34,792 bases of DNA from Columbia Basin potato purple top phytoplasma (GCF_028595955.1 NZ_JANHJP010000006.1:1-34792), one strand, 5' to 3'; counted from the stretch's first letter, positions 26,483-34,702 are shown. The notes: a model not told the origin generated them from the letters alone. Numbers and translations are program-made.

Positions 26483-26812
26483 ATGTTAAATAAAGTCCAA
26501 TTAATCAGCCGTTTCAGCCATGATTTAGAACAACAATATATCAATTCAAACAATAAACAAATCCCTAAAATCGATTTCCAATTAGCTTTGAACATGAAAG
26601 ATAAAGCCCAATTCATTCCTTGTGTGATTTTTCGGAAACAAGCCGAAAACATGAAAAAATATTTACATAAAGGTTCTAAATTTTATCTTGAAGGAATGTT
26701 ATCCATTCAAAAATACACAAATAATGAAGGCTAAACTAAAACTAACACTAAAGTTATTCTTCAAAACGTGATCTTTTTAGACAAAAAACCTCAAGAAACT
26801 TTACCTTTTTAA
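26483..26812 (+). pseudogene. ssb: ssb, single-stranded DNA-binding protein, interrupted by an in-frame TAA
   Basis: The OB-fold N-terminus reads MLNKVQLISRFSHDLEQQY, then IDFQLALNMKDKAQFIPCVIF and KGSKFYLEGMLSIQKYTNNEG. A TAA follows at 26732-26734 (codon 84). The same frame continues without interruption as TKTNTKVILQNVIFLDKKP and ends ETLPF, then TAA at 26810-26812. The LPF end matches the partner-binding tip of SSB proteins. At the stop position SSBs commonly have Gln (EGQ...), so a single C-to-T change of CAA to TAA explains it. The 83-residue product would lack the last OB-fold strand and the tip. The gene starts at the base after the sigma-factor stop. Confidence 0.85.
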
Positions 26813-26834
26813 AACAATAAACTTATAATCATCT

Positions 26835-26860
26835 AACCCCTTTTCAAAAGGGGTTTTTTA
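26835..26860 (+). terminator. Strong hairpin terminator after ssb
   Basis: AACCCCTTTT and AAAAGGGGTT form a perfect 10-bp stem (26835-26844 with 26846-26855), followed by T to 26859. It closes the sigma-ssb transcript. Confidence 0.9.
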
Positions 26861-26880
26861 TTGGAAAAAAACACAACAAA

Positions 26881-26896
26881 TTGGTAAGGACACCAA
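26881..26896 (+). promoter_or_regulatory. Leader motif TTGG-N8-CCAA enclosing an AAGGA
   Basis: TTGGTAAGGACACCAA follows an AC-rich run (ACACAACAAA) after the ssb terminator. The same arrangement is at 34751-34766. In both, the Shine-Dalgarno-like AAGGA sits inside a 4-bp TTGG/CCAA inverted repeat. Confidence 0.4.
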
Positions 26897-27019
26897 AAGA
26901 AATAAAAAAATAAAGGAGAAAACAAAAAAATGAGTGATGCTTTAACGGAAATTTATCATGGTACTTATTTTCAAGACCGCAGTAACCAACAAAAATCAAA
27001 CAAAAGGAGTCAAATCATT

Positions 27020-27310
27020 ATGACAAAAAAAGAATTAATTAAAAAAATAGCTTTAGCCAACAAAACTTCCATAACTAAAACAGAAAAATTTTATCACATC
27101 TTCGAAAAGACTTTAATCGAAGCAATAACTACTAATGAAAAAGTAGTTTTATCACCTCAAATTGGTAAATTCAAACTAAAATTAAGAAAAGCCTACATCG
27201 GCATAAACCCTAAAACAAAGAAAAAACTAAAAATCCCTGCAAAAACAGTAGTAACTTTCAAACCATCTAAAACCATCAAAGATAAAGCGAAAACTTTAAT
27301 TTTAAAATAA
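27020..27310 (+). CDS. HU/IHF-family DNA-binding protein (PMU himA type)
   Basis: Histone-like protein that bends DNA, probably packaging element DNA or assisting its recombination. The core is 96 residues: MTKKELIKKIALANKTSITK, then a dimerisation helix, KVVLSPQIGKFKLKLRKAY, and the arm INPKTKKKLKIPAKTVVTFKPS, with KDKAKTLILK at the end. The start at 27020 has AAAGGAG ten bases upstream and matches the usual HU beginning. The frame is also open upstream to an ATG at 26930 with its own strong AAAGGAG. It would add 30 residues (MSDALTEIYHGTYFQDRSNQ...) unlike any HU. That leader may be a remnant fused in frame or a true extension. Confidence 0.88.
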   Translation: MTKKELIKKIALANKTSITKTEKFYHIFEKTLIEAITTNEKVVLSPQIGKFKLKLRKAYIGINPKTKKKLKIPAKTVVTFKPSKTIKDKAKTLILK

Positions 27311-27490
27311 TAAAAAAGTTCAAAAATAGAAAACCAATCATCTGAAATCATTTCAGGAATAGTTTAAATAACAAGTCTCATTATTGTTTTGTTGGTTACC
27401 TTTTTATACCTTCCAAGAAAAAACCAAAAAAGATAACAACGAAAACAAAACAAATAAATAATTTCAAAAAACTTAAAGGAGAAAAACTCT

Positions 27491-27766
27491 ATGTCAAAAA
27501 TAATTATGAAAAGAAATAAAAATAAAAACAAACCAAAAAACAAAGAAAAAACTAATAAAAATGTACCAAAAACAATAACAAAGGAAACCAAAATTTTAAC
27601 AATCAAAAAAATACCTTTTTTACAAAAAATCACTTATACTATTATCATTTTAAATTCACTTTTATCTTTATTCACTCTTTATTATGAAAATAAAATTCCT
27701 TGGTTTACAACAGGAATCAATAATTTAATTACTTTAATAAAATCAATTATCCCAGGAGGAAAATAA
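27491..27766 (+). CDS. Small PMU membrane protein, unrecognised
   Basis: The 91 residues have a strongly basic, Lys/Asn-rich first 40 residues, a hydrophobic helix (about 47-67, ITYTIIILNSLLSLFTLYY) and a C-terminal half with a second weakly hydrophobic stretch ending IPGGK. A perfect AAAGGAG lies about ten bases before the ATG. The TAA overlaps the next ATG by one base (TAATG), so the two are coupled. Function unknown. Downstream partners are all membrane proteins. Confidence 0.7.
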   Translation: MSKIIMKRNKNKNKPKNKEKTNKNVPKTITKETKILTIKKIPFLQKITYTIIILNSLLSLFTLYYENKIPWFTTGINNLITLIKSIIPGGK

Positions 27767-28368
27767 TGACGAAAATTCAAACTAAAAATAAAATTTTCAC
27801 CACTTTAGTGGTTTTGATCAGTGTATTTTTTACCATCGCTTCACTTTATGCCTTAAAAAATTACTTCGCCCAACAAAAAAAAGAAAAAATTCAATTGATG
27901 AATAATTGTCCTTCTTTTAATGTTGAAAGAACAGGGGGAAATAATGAAGACAAAACCCTTTTACCTATTCCCATTCCGAATTTAAATGTACAAAAATATC
28001 ACCATTTAATTACAGTCGAACATGAAGCTACTTTGAATAGTAATGGAATGGAACTTACAACTCCTTTATATTTAAAAATATCTACTCGCTATGATACTCA
28101 AGAAACTTTTAATAATTCTGAAAAATATTTTAATTTATCGTTAAAAGTTAACAATCAGGAATATGAAGATACTAAACGTCCTTTAATGATTTTAGAAAAT
28201 GGTGTTGGAACTATGAAAATCCAAATCAGCATCGAACAAAAAGAAATTATTAAGGAAAAAGATCCTCAATTAGCATTAATTTGTGATTATGAATTAGTTG
28301 ACACCCAAGGAAAAGCTTTTAGTGGTGGCAGTCAAACTATTGAAAACAAAATAACTCAATTATCGTAA
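27766..28368 (+). CDS. PMU protein with N-terminal membrane anchor and extracytoplasmic domain, unrecognised
   Basis: The 200 residues start with a basic segment and one hydrophobic helix (about 10-31, FTTLVVLISVFFTIASLYAL). A mostly beta-type polar domain follows (HHLITVEHEATLNS..., LYLKISTRYDT, MKIQISIEQKE, GGSQTIENKI). The topology suggests the domain faces outside. It is coupled to the preceding gene by an overlapping TAATG and preceded by GGAGG. A terminator follows. No family is recognised. Confidence 0.75.
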   Translation: MTKIQTKNKIFTTLVVLISVFFTIASLYALKNYFAQQKKEKIQLMNNCPSFNVERTGGNNEDKTLLPIPIPNLNVQKYHHLITVEHEATLNSNGMELTTPLYLKISTRYDTQETFNNSEKYFNLSLKVNNQEYEDTKRPLMILENGVGTMKIQISIEQKEIIKEKDPQLALICDYELVDTQGKAFSGGSQTIENKITQLS

Positions 28369-28378
28369 TTTATCAATA

Positions 28379-28407
28379 AAGATCAAGTTTTTGCTTGGTC
28401 TTTTTTT
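28379..28407 (+). terminator. Hairpin terminator between the anchored protein and the AAA+ gene
   Basis: AAGATCAAG (28379-28387) pairs with CTTGGTCTT (28394-28402), one G-T pair, with a 6-base loop and a T run to 28407. Confidence 0.8.
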
Positions 28408-28428
28408 ATTGAGAAAGGAAATAACGAA

Positions 28429-29649
28429 ATGAAAAAGAAAATCAATCAAAATTCATTATCAAAACATTTAATGATAACTATTATCCTCTTATTTTTTTCT
28501 TTTTGTCTAGGAACTTATGTGTGGGTTCACCATCAAACTTTAACTGAAACTGAAAAACAAATCATTAATCACCATAAAAGACTCGAAAATCAAAATAAAA
28601 ACTTACAAGAAATAAAAACCCAAATCCATCAAAACCAAAATGAATTAAAAAAAGAAATAACAACTCAAAACAATGAATTCATAAATGAATTTCAAACTCA
28701 ATTACAACCTAAATTAGAGTCATTAACAACCGAGGTACAACAATCTGAAGCAGAAGAATCATTTTTTAAACCATCTAATCCTCAAAAATTCTTATCTTTT
28801 GATAAGCTAATTGGTTTTAAAAAAGAGTTAAAAGCAGTGGAAGGATTTTTAGATTATCTTAAAAATAAAGATAACTACCAAGGAATTGGCGAAGTAGAAC
28901 CGCCACTAGGAATTTTAATGTATGGTTGCCCAGGAACAGGTAAAAACACTTTAGCGAGAGCCTTATCCAAAGAAGCTAAATTACCTTTCTTTGAAGTTTC
29001 TAGTTCTTTATTCTCGCAAAAATATAAAGGCTTAGCGCCTCAAATGGTCAAAGATTTATTTGAAGTAGCTAGAAAAGAAGCAGACAAAAAGAACGGAGCT
29101 ATCATCTTTTTAGATGAATGTGAAACCATTTTTACTGATTTAGCAACTTTAGAAACTGGTTCAGAAATCGCCAATGTGGTCAATCAATTCAAAACTGAAA
29201 TGACCTCTTTTGAAAATAACCCTGCAAAACCTATTTTCATTATCGGGGCGACTAACCATGTAGAACAAATTGATGAAGCTATCAAATCAAGATTTACTTA
29301 CAACATCGAAGTAAAACCTGGTAATAAAGAAGAACGTAAAAAATTCTTAGAATTCATGATTAACAAACGCCAAAACCCTTATAGCCAAGAAGCTAAACAA
29401 TACTTATTAGAAATTATTAATGAAGCTTTAGAAAATTTACCTAAGAATAAATCATTTTTAAAAGCCAATCGTACTTTAGAAAACCTTTTAAAAACAACAG
29501 TGACCATCTTCGCTCAAAACAGAGGAACTGACGAAAATAAAAGAAACGAAATCAATTCTGAAGACTTAAAACAAGCTTACCAAATGATCATTTCTCAAAA
29601 CATAGAAATATTAGAACAAATCGAAAATCAAAAGAAAGGAAGTGGATAA
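28429..29649 (+). CDS. Membrane-anchored AAA+ ATPase, FtsH-like ATPase domain without protease domain
   Basis: The 406 residues have an N-terminal membrane helix (about 12-33), a predicted coiled coil (40-108) and one AAA+ module: Walker A GCPGTGKN (166-173), Walker B IIFLDE (225-230), sensor-1 IIGATN (271-276) and an Arg finger SRF (287-289). The ATPase core is closest to FtsH/HflB, matching the hflB genes noted in PMUs. The FtsH zinc-protease part with HEXXH is completely absent. Asn replaces the Thr after the Walker A Lys (GKN-T rather than GKT), which may weaken ATP turnover. GAAAGGA lies before the ATG. It is followed after two bases by the coiled-coil gene, so the two are probably partners. 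Confidence 0.88.
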   Translation: MKKKINQNSLSKHLMITIILLFFSFCLGTYVWVHHQTLTETEKQIINHHKRLENQNKNLQEIKTQIHQNQNELKKEITTQNNEFINEFQTQLQPKLESLTTEVQQSEAEESFFKPSNPQKFLSFDKLIGFKKELKAVEGFLDYLKNKDNYQGIGEVEPPLGILMYGCPGTGKNTLARALSKEAKLPFFEVSSSLFSQKYKGLAPQMVKDLFEVARKEADKKNGAIIFLDECETIFTDLATLETGSEIANVVNQFKTEMTSFENNPAKPIFIIGATNHVEQIDEAIKSRFTYNIEVKPGNKEERKKFLEFMINKRQNPYSQEAKQYLLEIINEALENLPKNKSFLKANRTLENLLKTTVTIFAQNRGTDENKRNEINSEDLKQAYQMIISQNIEILEQIENQKKGSG

Positions 29650-29651
29650 GA

Positions 29652-31277
29652 ATGTTATCACCTTTAGACTTATTGAAAAGTTATTTTACTTTTAAATCTT
29701 ATTTCACTTGGTTTTTACTAGCTAGTATTCTTTTTGGTAGTTTTCTTTTTATCAAAAGAAAATATTATCCAACATATAAAAACGCTTGGAAAGGTTATTT
29801 AATTTATTTTTTAATTATTTTTGGATGTTTAAGTTTCATTTATCTCTCTTTCTTTTATCAACCAAAAGAACCATCCTCTAAATATGTCAGCCAATTAATC
29901 AATGAAATTGATAAAGCTATTGACAAATATGACCAAACCATTAATGATTACAAAGGGCTCAAATCCGATTGGGAAGGTGAATTAAAAAAATGTGAAGATG
30001 AATTAAAAACATTATATGAAAAACAAGAACTTAACCAAGAACAAAAAGAACAAATAAAAGAAGCTTTATCTAAAAATGAAGAAAAGATCAAAGAAATTAA
30101 AAAACAATTAAAAGAAACATCAGGTAATATTGAAATTTTAAAAGGCAAATTAATCGATTTAGAAAAACAAAAAGCTGAAAAAGAAAAAGAAATTTCTAAA
30201 AAACAAGAAGAAGCCAAACTAGCATCACTAGATGACAAAATTAAAATAAGAGCCGAAATCAAAAAATTACAAGAAGAAACTACAGAATTAATCGGTCAAA
30301 TATCTAAAATAAAATCTGAAATTCGCAGATCAGAAATCAAATATGAATCTCTTTCTGAACAATTACAAGGTGCTCAAAAATCAAAACAATTTTTAATTGA
30401 AGGATTAAATAGATTAGATAAAGTAATTTTGGAATTATCGAATTTTATAATAACTCGTGAAGAACATAAAGCCGAAATTACCAAAAAAATCGATGAAATA
30501 AACCAAAAATTAAAAGAAATCGAAACTGAACGAGATTTATATAAAGTGCTCAAAGAAAAATACCGAGCAATGCACAACCGTATGACAACCTATGAAAAAG
30601 AAAATGAATTTTCTTTCGGTAATGTCTTTAAATTTGGTTTTAAAGCTTTCGATAAAGTTGCCGATTTAATTCCTGCTAAATTTGGGATCAAAACATTAGG
30701 AAAAACTATTAACGTCACCAGAAAATATGCTCAAGGTATGGGCAAAGCCACTTTAGTTCTTCACGAAGGTCATCGTTTATGGCATATGTATAACGAAGTA
30801 GCCAATGAAAACAAAGAATCAGCACCAATGATTACCAAAGAAACTTTAGACTCGTATTGTAACGACATCGACCGCGATTTAGCCAAACTTGATGCTGATT
30901 ACAAAGACTACGAAAAGAAACTAAAAGAATATGAAGCTCACGACGATGTAAAATTAATAGATAAAAAAATAAAAGACTTCATAACAGAGACGGTAATAGA
31001 AGATGAAACAAATCGAAAAAAAATAAAAACCATAATTGATGAATACAGTAAAATAGTTGAAGAAATAGATGATAAAAGAACCCAAATATCAGATATACCA
31101 AAATTAGAAAAAAAACACGATGAACTAGAAGAAGAATTATATTTCAAAAACGAAGAAATTAACGTGAAAAAAGAAGAATTAAAACAAAAATCTCCAAATT
31201 ACGCTCGTGCTCAACAACGATTCCAACAAAAACGTCAAACTAAAATTCCTGAAATGGTTATGATTCCTAATAAATAA
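29652..31277 (+). CDS. Long coiled-coil membrane protein of the PMU (SMC-like in composition only)
   Basis: The 541 residues have two N-terminal membrane helices (about 15-34 and 46-66). A Lys/Glu/Leu heptad coiled coil runs from about 75 to 305. A less charged central segment (FGNVFKFGFKAFDKVADLIP, then LGKTINVTRKYAQGMGKATL) comes next, and then a second coiled coil (about 385-515). It looks like the proteins once annotated as chromosome-segregation ATPase-like in PMUs, but there is no Walker A or B, so it is not an SMC ATPase. AAAGGAAG overlaps the end of the AAA+ gene, giving translational coupling. It may be a membrane tether or substrate of the AAA+ protein. Confidence 0.8.
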   Translation: MLSPLDLLKSYFTFKSYFTWFLLASILFGSFLFIKRKYYPTYKNAWKGYLIYFLIIFGCLSFIYLSFFYQPKEPSSKYVSQLINEIDKAIDKYDQTINDYKGLKSDWEGELKKCEDELKTLYEKQELNQEQKEQIKEALSKNEEKIKEIKKQLKETSGNIEILKGKLIDLEKQKAEKEKEISKKQEEAKLASLDDKIKIRAEIKKLQEETTELIGQISKIKSEIRRSEIKYESLSEQLQGAQKSKQFLIEGLNRLDKVILELSNFIITREEHKAEITKKIDEINQKLKEIETERDLYKVLKEKYRAMHNRMTTYEKENEFSFGNVFKFGFKAFDKVADLIPAKFGIKTLGKTINVTRKYAQGMGKATLVLHEGHRLWHMYNEVANENKESAPMITKETLDSYCNDIDRDLAKLDADYKDYEKKLKEYEAHDDVKLIDKKIKDFITETVIEDETNRKKIKTIIDEYSKIVEEIDDKRTQISDIPKLEKKHDELEEELYFKNEEINVKKEELKQKSPNYARAQQRFQQKRQTKIPEMVMIPNK

Positions 31278-31371
31278 AACTTTTTTAAACAATTTAATTC
31301 ATAAAATTGTATAATAATGATAATATTCAAATTTCGATATTTGATAAATAATCACTATTATCAGAAGGGAA

Positions 31372-32100
31372 ATGAAATTGATAAATACTAATAATTTTTT
31401 CAAAAAACATTTATTAACTATTATTATTGCTTGTCTTATTATCACATTTTCAATTATTGGTTTTTATCAAATTATCAATAATAAAAAAAATATTACATAT
31501 TCTAAATTTGAAAATTTTGATAAAAATATTCAAAATGAAATAAATTTAATAAATGAAAAAATCCAAGATTTTCGGCATTAATTATTTTTATTAGAAAAAA
31601 AACTAAAACCCAAACTTATTAATTCTTCTCAATATTTTATAAAAAAAGTGGAACAAGATGAAATTGTTCACCTAACAGAAATAGAGGAATTTGAAAAAAA
31701 AAACTTCAATTATCTAATATCTAGAATTCAACATTCTATTGAAAACATCGAATTTGAAATGGAAGGATATCTTTGTGATGTGGAGTTTGATTTAAGTCAA
31801 AAAACTTTAAATTCTTCTAAAGTTAGAATGAACAATTATTTATTAGATATTGAAAAATATTTAAATAAACTCAAAAATGATATTAATAACATTAAACCTA
31901 AATTTAAAACTAATTCAAAAAATTTTGAAAAAATCAAAACTTATTTTTTTTCAACAAAAAATGATAAAAACTTATTACCTTCTAATATTACCGAAGAAGA
32001 AAAAAAATGTTGTGAAAAATTACAAGAATGGCACCACCCTATTTATCTTAAAACAATAACCCCTGAAATTATCTATATCATCTCCTCAGCTGAGGAATAA
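31372..32100 (+). pseudogene. Membrane/coiled-coil protein gene interrupted by an in-frame TAA
   Basis: The first part (31372-31581) encodes a 69-residue protein with one membrane helix (about 13-34) ending KIQDFRH. A TAA at 31579-31581 follows. The same frame then stays open to 32100, giving LFLLEKKLKPKLINSSQYF and 150 more residues of helical, charged sequence. The second half has no ribosome-binding site and only a GTG at 31648. The simplest view is one 242-codon gene broken by a nonsense change, possibly CAA to TAA. An AGAAGGGA sequence precedes the first ATG directly. Family unknown. Confidence 0.7.
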
Positions 32101-32125
32101 AATAAAATAAAGGAGTATTTGTTAA

Positions 32126-32398
32126 ATGTTTAAATTTAAAAATAATTTATTATTATTAAATGTATTTTTATTTATTGGTTTAAGATTGTTTTTAATTACT
32201 AATAATAATTCCGTTATGGCAATGGAAAATAATAATCCTTTAAAAATAATTTATAACATTAAAAGTAAAAATATTAACGAAAAAAGGAAACCTATAAAAA
32301 TTTCTTACTATGTTAATGATAAAAATTTATCATTAGAAGATATGGTTAAAAAAATTGATATAATAAATTCAAACAAAAAACCAATTAGTAGATTATAA
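32126..32398 (+). CDS. Small secreted protein with phytoplasma SVM-type signal peptide, effector candidate
   Basis: The 90 residues begin MFKFKNNLLLLNVFLFIGL and RLFLITNNNSVMAM. This is the hallmark SVM (sequence-variable mosaic) signal: MFK-K-N, a hydrophobic core, a NNN stretch and a VMA cleavage site near residue 32. Known phytoplasma effectors secreted by the Sec pathway share it. The predicted mature peptide is about 58 residues, basic and Lys/Asn/Ile-rich, with no membrane helix (NPLKIIYNIKSKNINEKRKP, then ISYYVNDKNLSLEDMVKKID). I do not recognise it as SAP11, SAP54/PHYL1, TENGU or SAP05. AAAGGAG lies ten bases before the ATG. It sits between a broken gene and two small membrane proteins of the PMU and is itself intact. 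Confidence 0.85.
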   Translation: MFKFKNNLLLLNVFLFIGLRLFLITNNNSVMAMENNNPLKIIYNIKSKNINEKRKPIKISYYVNDKNLSLEDMVKKIDIINSNKKPISRL

Positions 32399-32426
32399 AA
32401 AAATAAAAAAAGGATAACCTGCAAAA

Positions 32427-32705
32427 ATGCAAGAATTAAAACAATATTTTAAAATTTTTTTTTGTTTAATCAGTATTATTATGTCCATGGGCATTACTTT
32501 TTATTTTACTAATCATAATAATTTAAAAGAAAATATTAATTTGAACAGCGAAAATCTAAAAAACAATATTAATCAAGTTGAAAAGAAAGTAGATGAATTC
32601 AGAAAAGAAACTAATAACAATTTCAATAAAATAGATAAAAAAATTGATAAATTAACAGAAACAATTATGAATATGAAAAGAAATAATAAAGAAGATAGGT
32701 TATAA
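32427..32705 (+). CDS. Small PMU membrane protein with coiled-coil tail
   Basis: The 92 residues have one N-terminal membrane helix (about 8-29, IFFCLISIIMSMGITFYF), then a coiled coil with regular hydrophobic spacing (ENLKNNINQVEKKVDEF, FNKIDKKIDKLTETI). AAAAGGAT lies about 12 bases before the ATG. The next gene begins two bases after its stop. The layout (single anchor plus short coiled coil) repeats that of the next gene and of the N-terminus of the AAA+ protein at 28429. Function unknown. Confidence 0.7.
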   Translation: MQELKQYFKIFFCLISIIMSMGITFYFTNHNNLKENINLNSENLKNNINQVEKKVDEFRKETNNNFNKIDKKIDKLTETIMNMKRNNKEDRL

Positions 32706-32707
32706 AA

Positions 32708-33040
32708 ATGGATTTAAGAAAAAATTTATCTAAATATATCCCTTATATGTTTTATATTTCAACAATTATTTTATCTAATGTTATCGTTGTTAAAGCTTTT
32801 TTATTTTTTCAAACTCAAAATCAAATTAAAAAACTAAATCAAAGTAATTGTAATGAAATGAAAAAACAAATTAAAAAATTAGAATCAAACCTCACTGATT
32901 TAAAAATATCCATAAATGAATTTTTAGAAAAAAAACAAAAACAAATAGAAAATTTAGAATCTCAAAAAGAAATTCGAAAAGAAACAAAAATTAACAAAAA
33001 AACAACTAACTTAAATAAGATTCTAGAAGAAACAAAATAA
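32708..33040 (+). CDS. Small PMU membrane protein with coiled-coil tail, second
   Basis: The 110 residues have one membrane helix (about 12-34, YMFYISTIILSNVIVVKAFLF) followed by a Lys/Glu/Asn coiled coil (MKKQIKKLESNLTDLKISI, FLEKKQKQIENLESQ) and a basic C-terminus. An AGG in the end of the preceding gene is its likely ribosome-binding site. The gene is coupled to 32427-32705. A terminator follows. Family unknown. Confidence 0.7.
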   Translation: MDLRKNLSKYIPYMFYISTIILSNVIVVKAFLFFQTQNQIKKLNQSNCNEMKKQIKKLESNLTDLKISINEFLEKKQKQIENLESQKEIRKETKINKKTTNLNKILEETK

Positions 33041-33074
33041 TTTAATATAAAATTTTATTTTTCATAATATTCAC

Positions 33075-33100
33075 AAAGGACCCTTCAGGGTCTTTTTTTA
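33075..33100 (+). terminator. Hairpin terminator, GACCC/GGGTC type
   Basis: GACCC (33079-33083) pairs with GGGTC (33088-33092) around TTCA. Flanking A and T bases extend the stem, and a T run reaches 33099. A nearly identical copy follows the next gene at 34703. Confidence 0.85.
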
Positions 33101-33155
33101 TTTAACGCACAAATAACTATTTTGCAACCCAAATTAAATTAGGAGGTAATCAACA

Positions 33156-34686
33156 ATGTCAAAATTAATAAAAATTCCCTTTATCTAAATATTTAATCAT
33201 TATTTTATTCATCATTCTTTTTCATTTCTCTTCTTCTATCTCTGCTCATTCTTTCTTTCATCGCCAAACAAAATCAACTATTAAATTATCCGACTACCAA
33301 ACTCTCCAACAAGAATGGTTAGCAACTCAACCTCAATTCATCCGTCATGATATCCAAGTTTTTTCCAAAGAAAGTATTCCTGAAATCTTACAATATTTTG
33401 ATATCAAAACGACTATTACTAATCTTCAAAAAACTTCTTATAATCCTTATGGTGATAATTTATTTTTGTCCAAACTCAAAGAACCGCCAAAAAGTCTCTT
33501 AGGTGTTTATTTCAAACCTAGAATCAATCCTTTTAACGAAAGATATCCTAATGAAGACAATGAATATACCTTAGAAGAGCTTTTAAAATACGAAACCTCC
33601 ATTGAAGAAACTTTTGTCTTTTGGGACTTCCAAGAAAAACCTCCTCAAGAAGAACAATCTCGAATAAATTTAGTAGTAAGTAAAATTTTCACCGATCAAA
33701 ACAAAGAAGAAGTAATCAATCGTTATTTAATAGAAAATAATATCATCAAAGAACCAAAATTAATTAAATTAGGTTGTTATAACGCTACTCAACACACTGG
33801 TTTGGTTTTGCCTTTACCATCAGAAACTTTCCATGAAATTGATATTGACGCTATTTATTTTGATGATGGTATTCGAATTCTTCCTGAAAATCCAAAAACA
33901 CAATCTCTCAAAAGAAAATTAGAATGGACACAAGAATTAAAAAAACAAGATAAAAAAAGATTAAATGAAGTAGAAAATGAAAGTTTTAAAACTATTATCA
34001 AAGAAATAATCAATCAAAAAGAAAAACAAATCAAAAACTTACAACAAGATATTATTAAATCCCAATTTTATACTATAGAAGATTTACTCAAATTATCAAA
34101 CGGTGCTAAAAATATTTATTTATTTCATTTTAACGTCCAAAAAAGAAAAAAGATTATCGAATTGCCTGATTCTTTAGAACCCTATCAAACCATCCGCGAT
34201 TGGAAACGTGAAAATAATTTATATACTTATCCCCCATTAATCAAAGAAGGTGAATACAAAGAAGAAATTAAAGAAGCTGAAATTTCTTTTGAAATTACTT
34301 CACCTTCCTATAAAAAATTTAATATTCCTTTTAAAGTTAAAATCGTTTCCCATCTTTTTGAAACCGATAATACGATTTATTTAATTATTTGTAATGATAG
34401 CTCTTTCAAAATTAAATTAGCTGAACAGTATCGAACTAATTATATAAATTGGCTAAATCAATGTTACATCAAATATGGTTATTATTATTCAGGCGAAGAA
34501 GTCCGTAATAAATTCGGCCGTTCTAGTAGAAATATTTATGATGAAAACGGAAATAGTTATTATTATAAATATGTAGATGGTATTTTTTTTGATAATTGGT
34601 ATATTGACGGAAATGTAACTGCAAAAACTTATTATAAATTTTTAGATACTACACTACCACCGCCAAAACCACAAGAATTAGATTAA
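33156..34686 (+). pseudogene. Large secreted PMU protein gene with a 1-base frameshift near its start
   Basis: A perfect AGGAGG (33141-33146) precedes the ATG at 33156, which reads MSKLIKIPFI and stops at 33186-33188. From 33172 the +1 frame is open to 34686. Moving one base at the CCC of 33177-33179 gives a continuous 509-residue protein beginning MSKLIKIPLSKYLIIILFII. That has a clear signal peptide (cleavage near SSISA) that the shifted frame alone would lose. The remainder is polar with no membrane helix (for example LGVYFKPRINPFNERYP and TTLPPPKPQELD at the end). Without the shift the only in-frame start is a TTG at 33466 with no ribosome-binding site. Either the gene is dead, the base is a sequencing error, or a +1 slip occurs at CCC-TTT. 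Family unknown. Confidence 0.75.
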
Positions 34687-34702
34687 TCTTTAATCACAAA
34701 CC

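Noticed and set aside
26732-26734. TAA reassigned to Gln in this organism
   Set aside because: TAA ends most other genes here normally, often right before terminators, so reassignment is untenable. Nonsense mutation or rare read-through remains.
27368-27436. Short hydrophobic frame (ITSLIIVLLVTFLYLPRK...) between HU and the next gene
   Set aside because: Only 22 codons, no start codon or ribosome-binding site. It could be a relic of a small membrane gene but cannot be supported.
30762-30773. HEGH in the coiled-coil protein as a zinc-protease motif
   Set aside because: The spacing is His-Glu-x-His, not HEXXH, and no distal ligand or protease context is visible.
29652-31277. Annotation as an SMC chromosome-segregation ATPase
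   Set aside because: It has coiled coils and two membrane helices but no Walker A, signature or Walker B motif.
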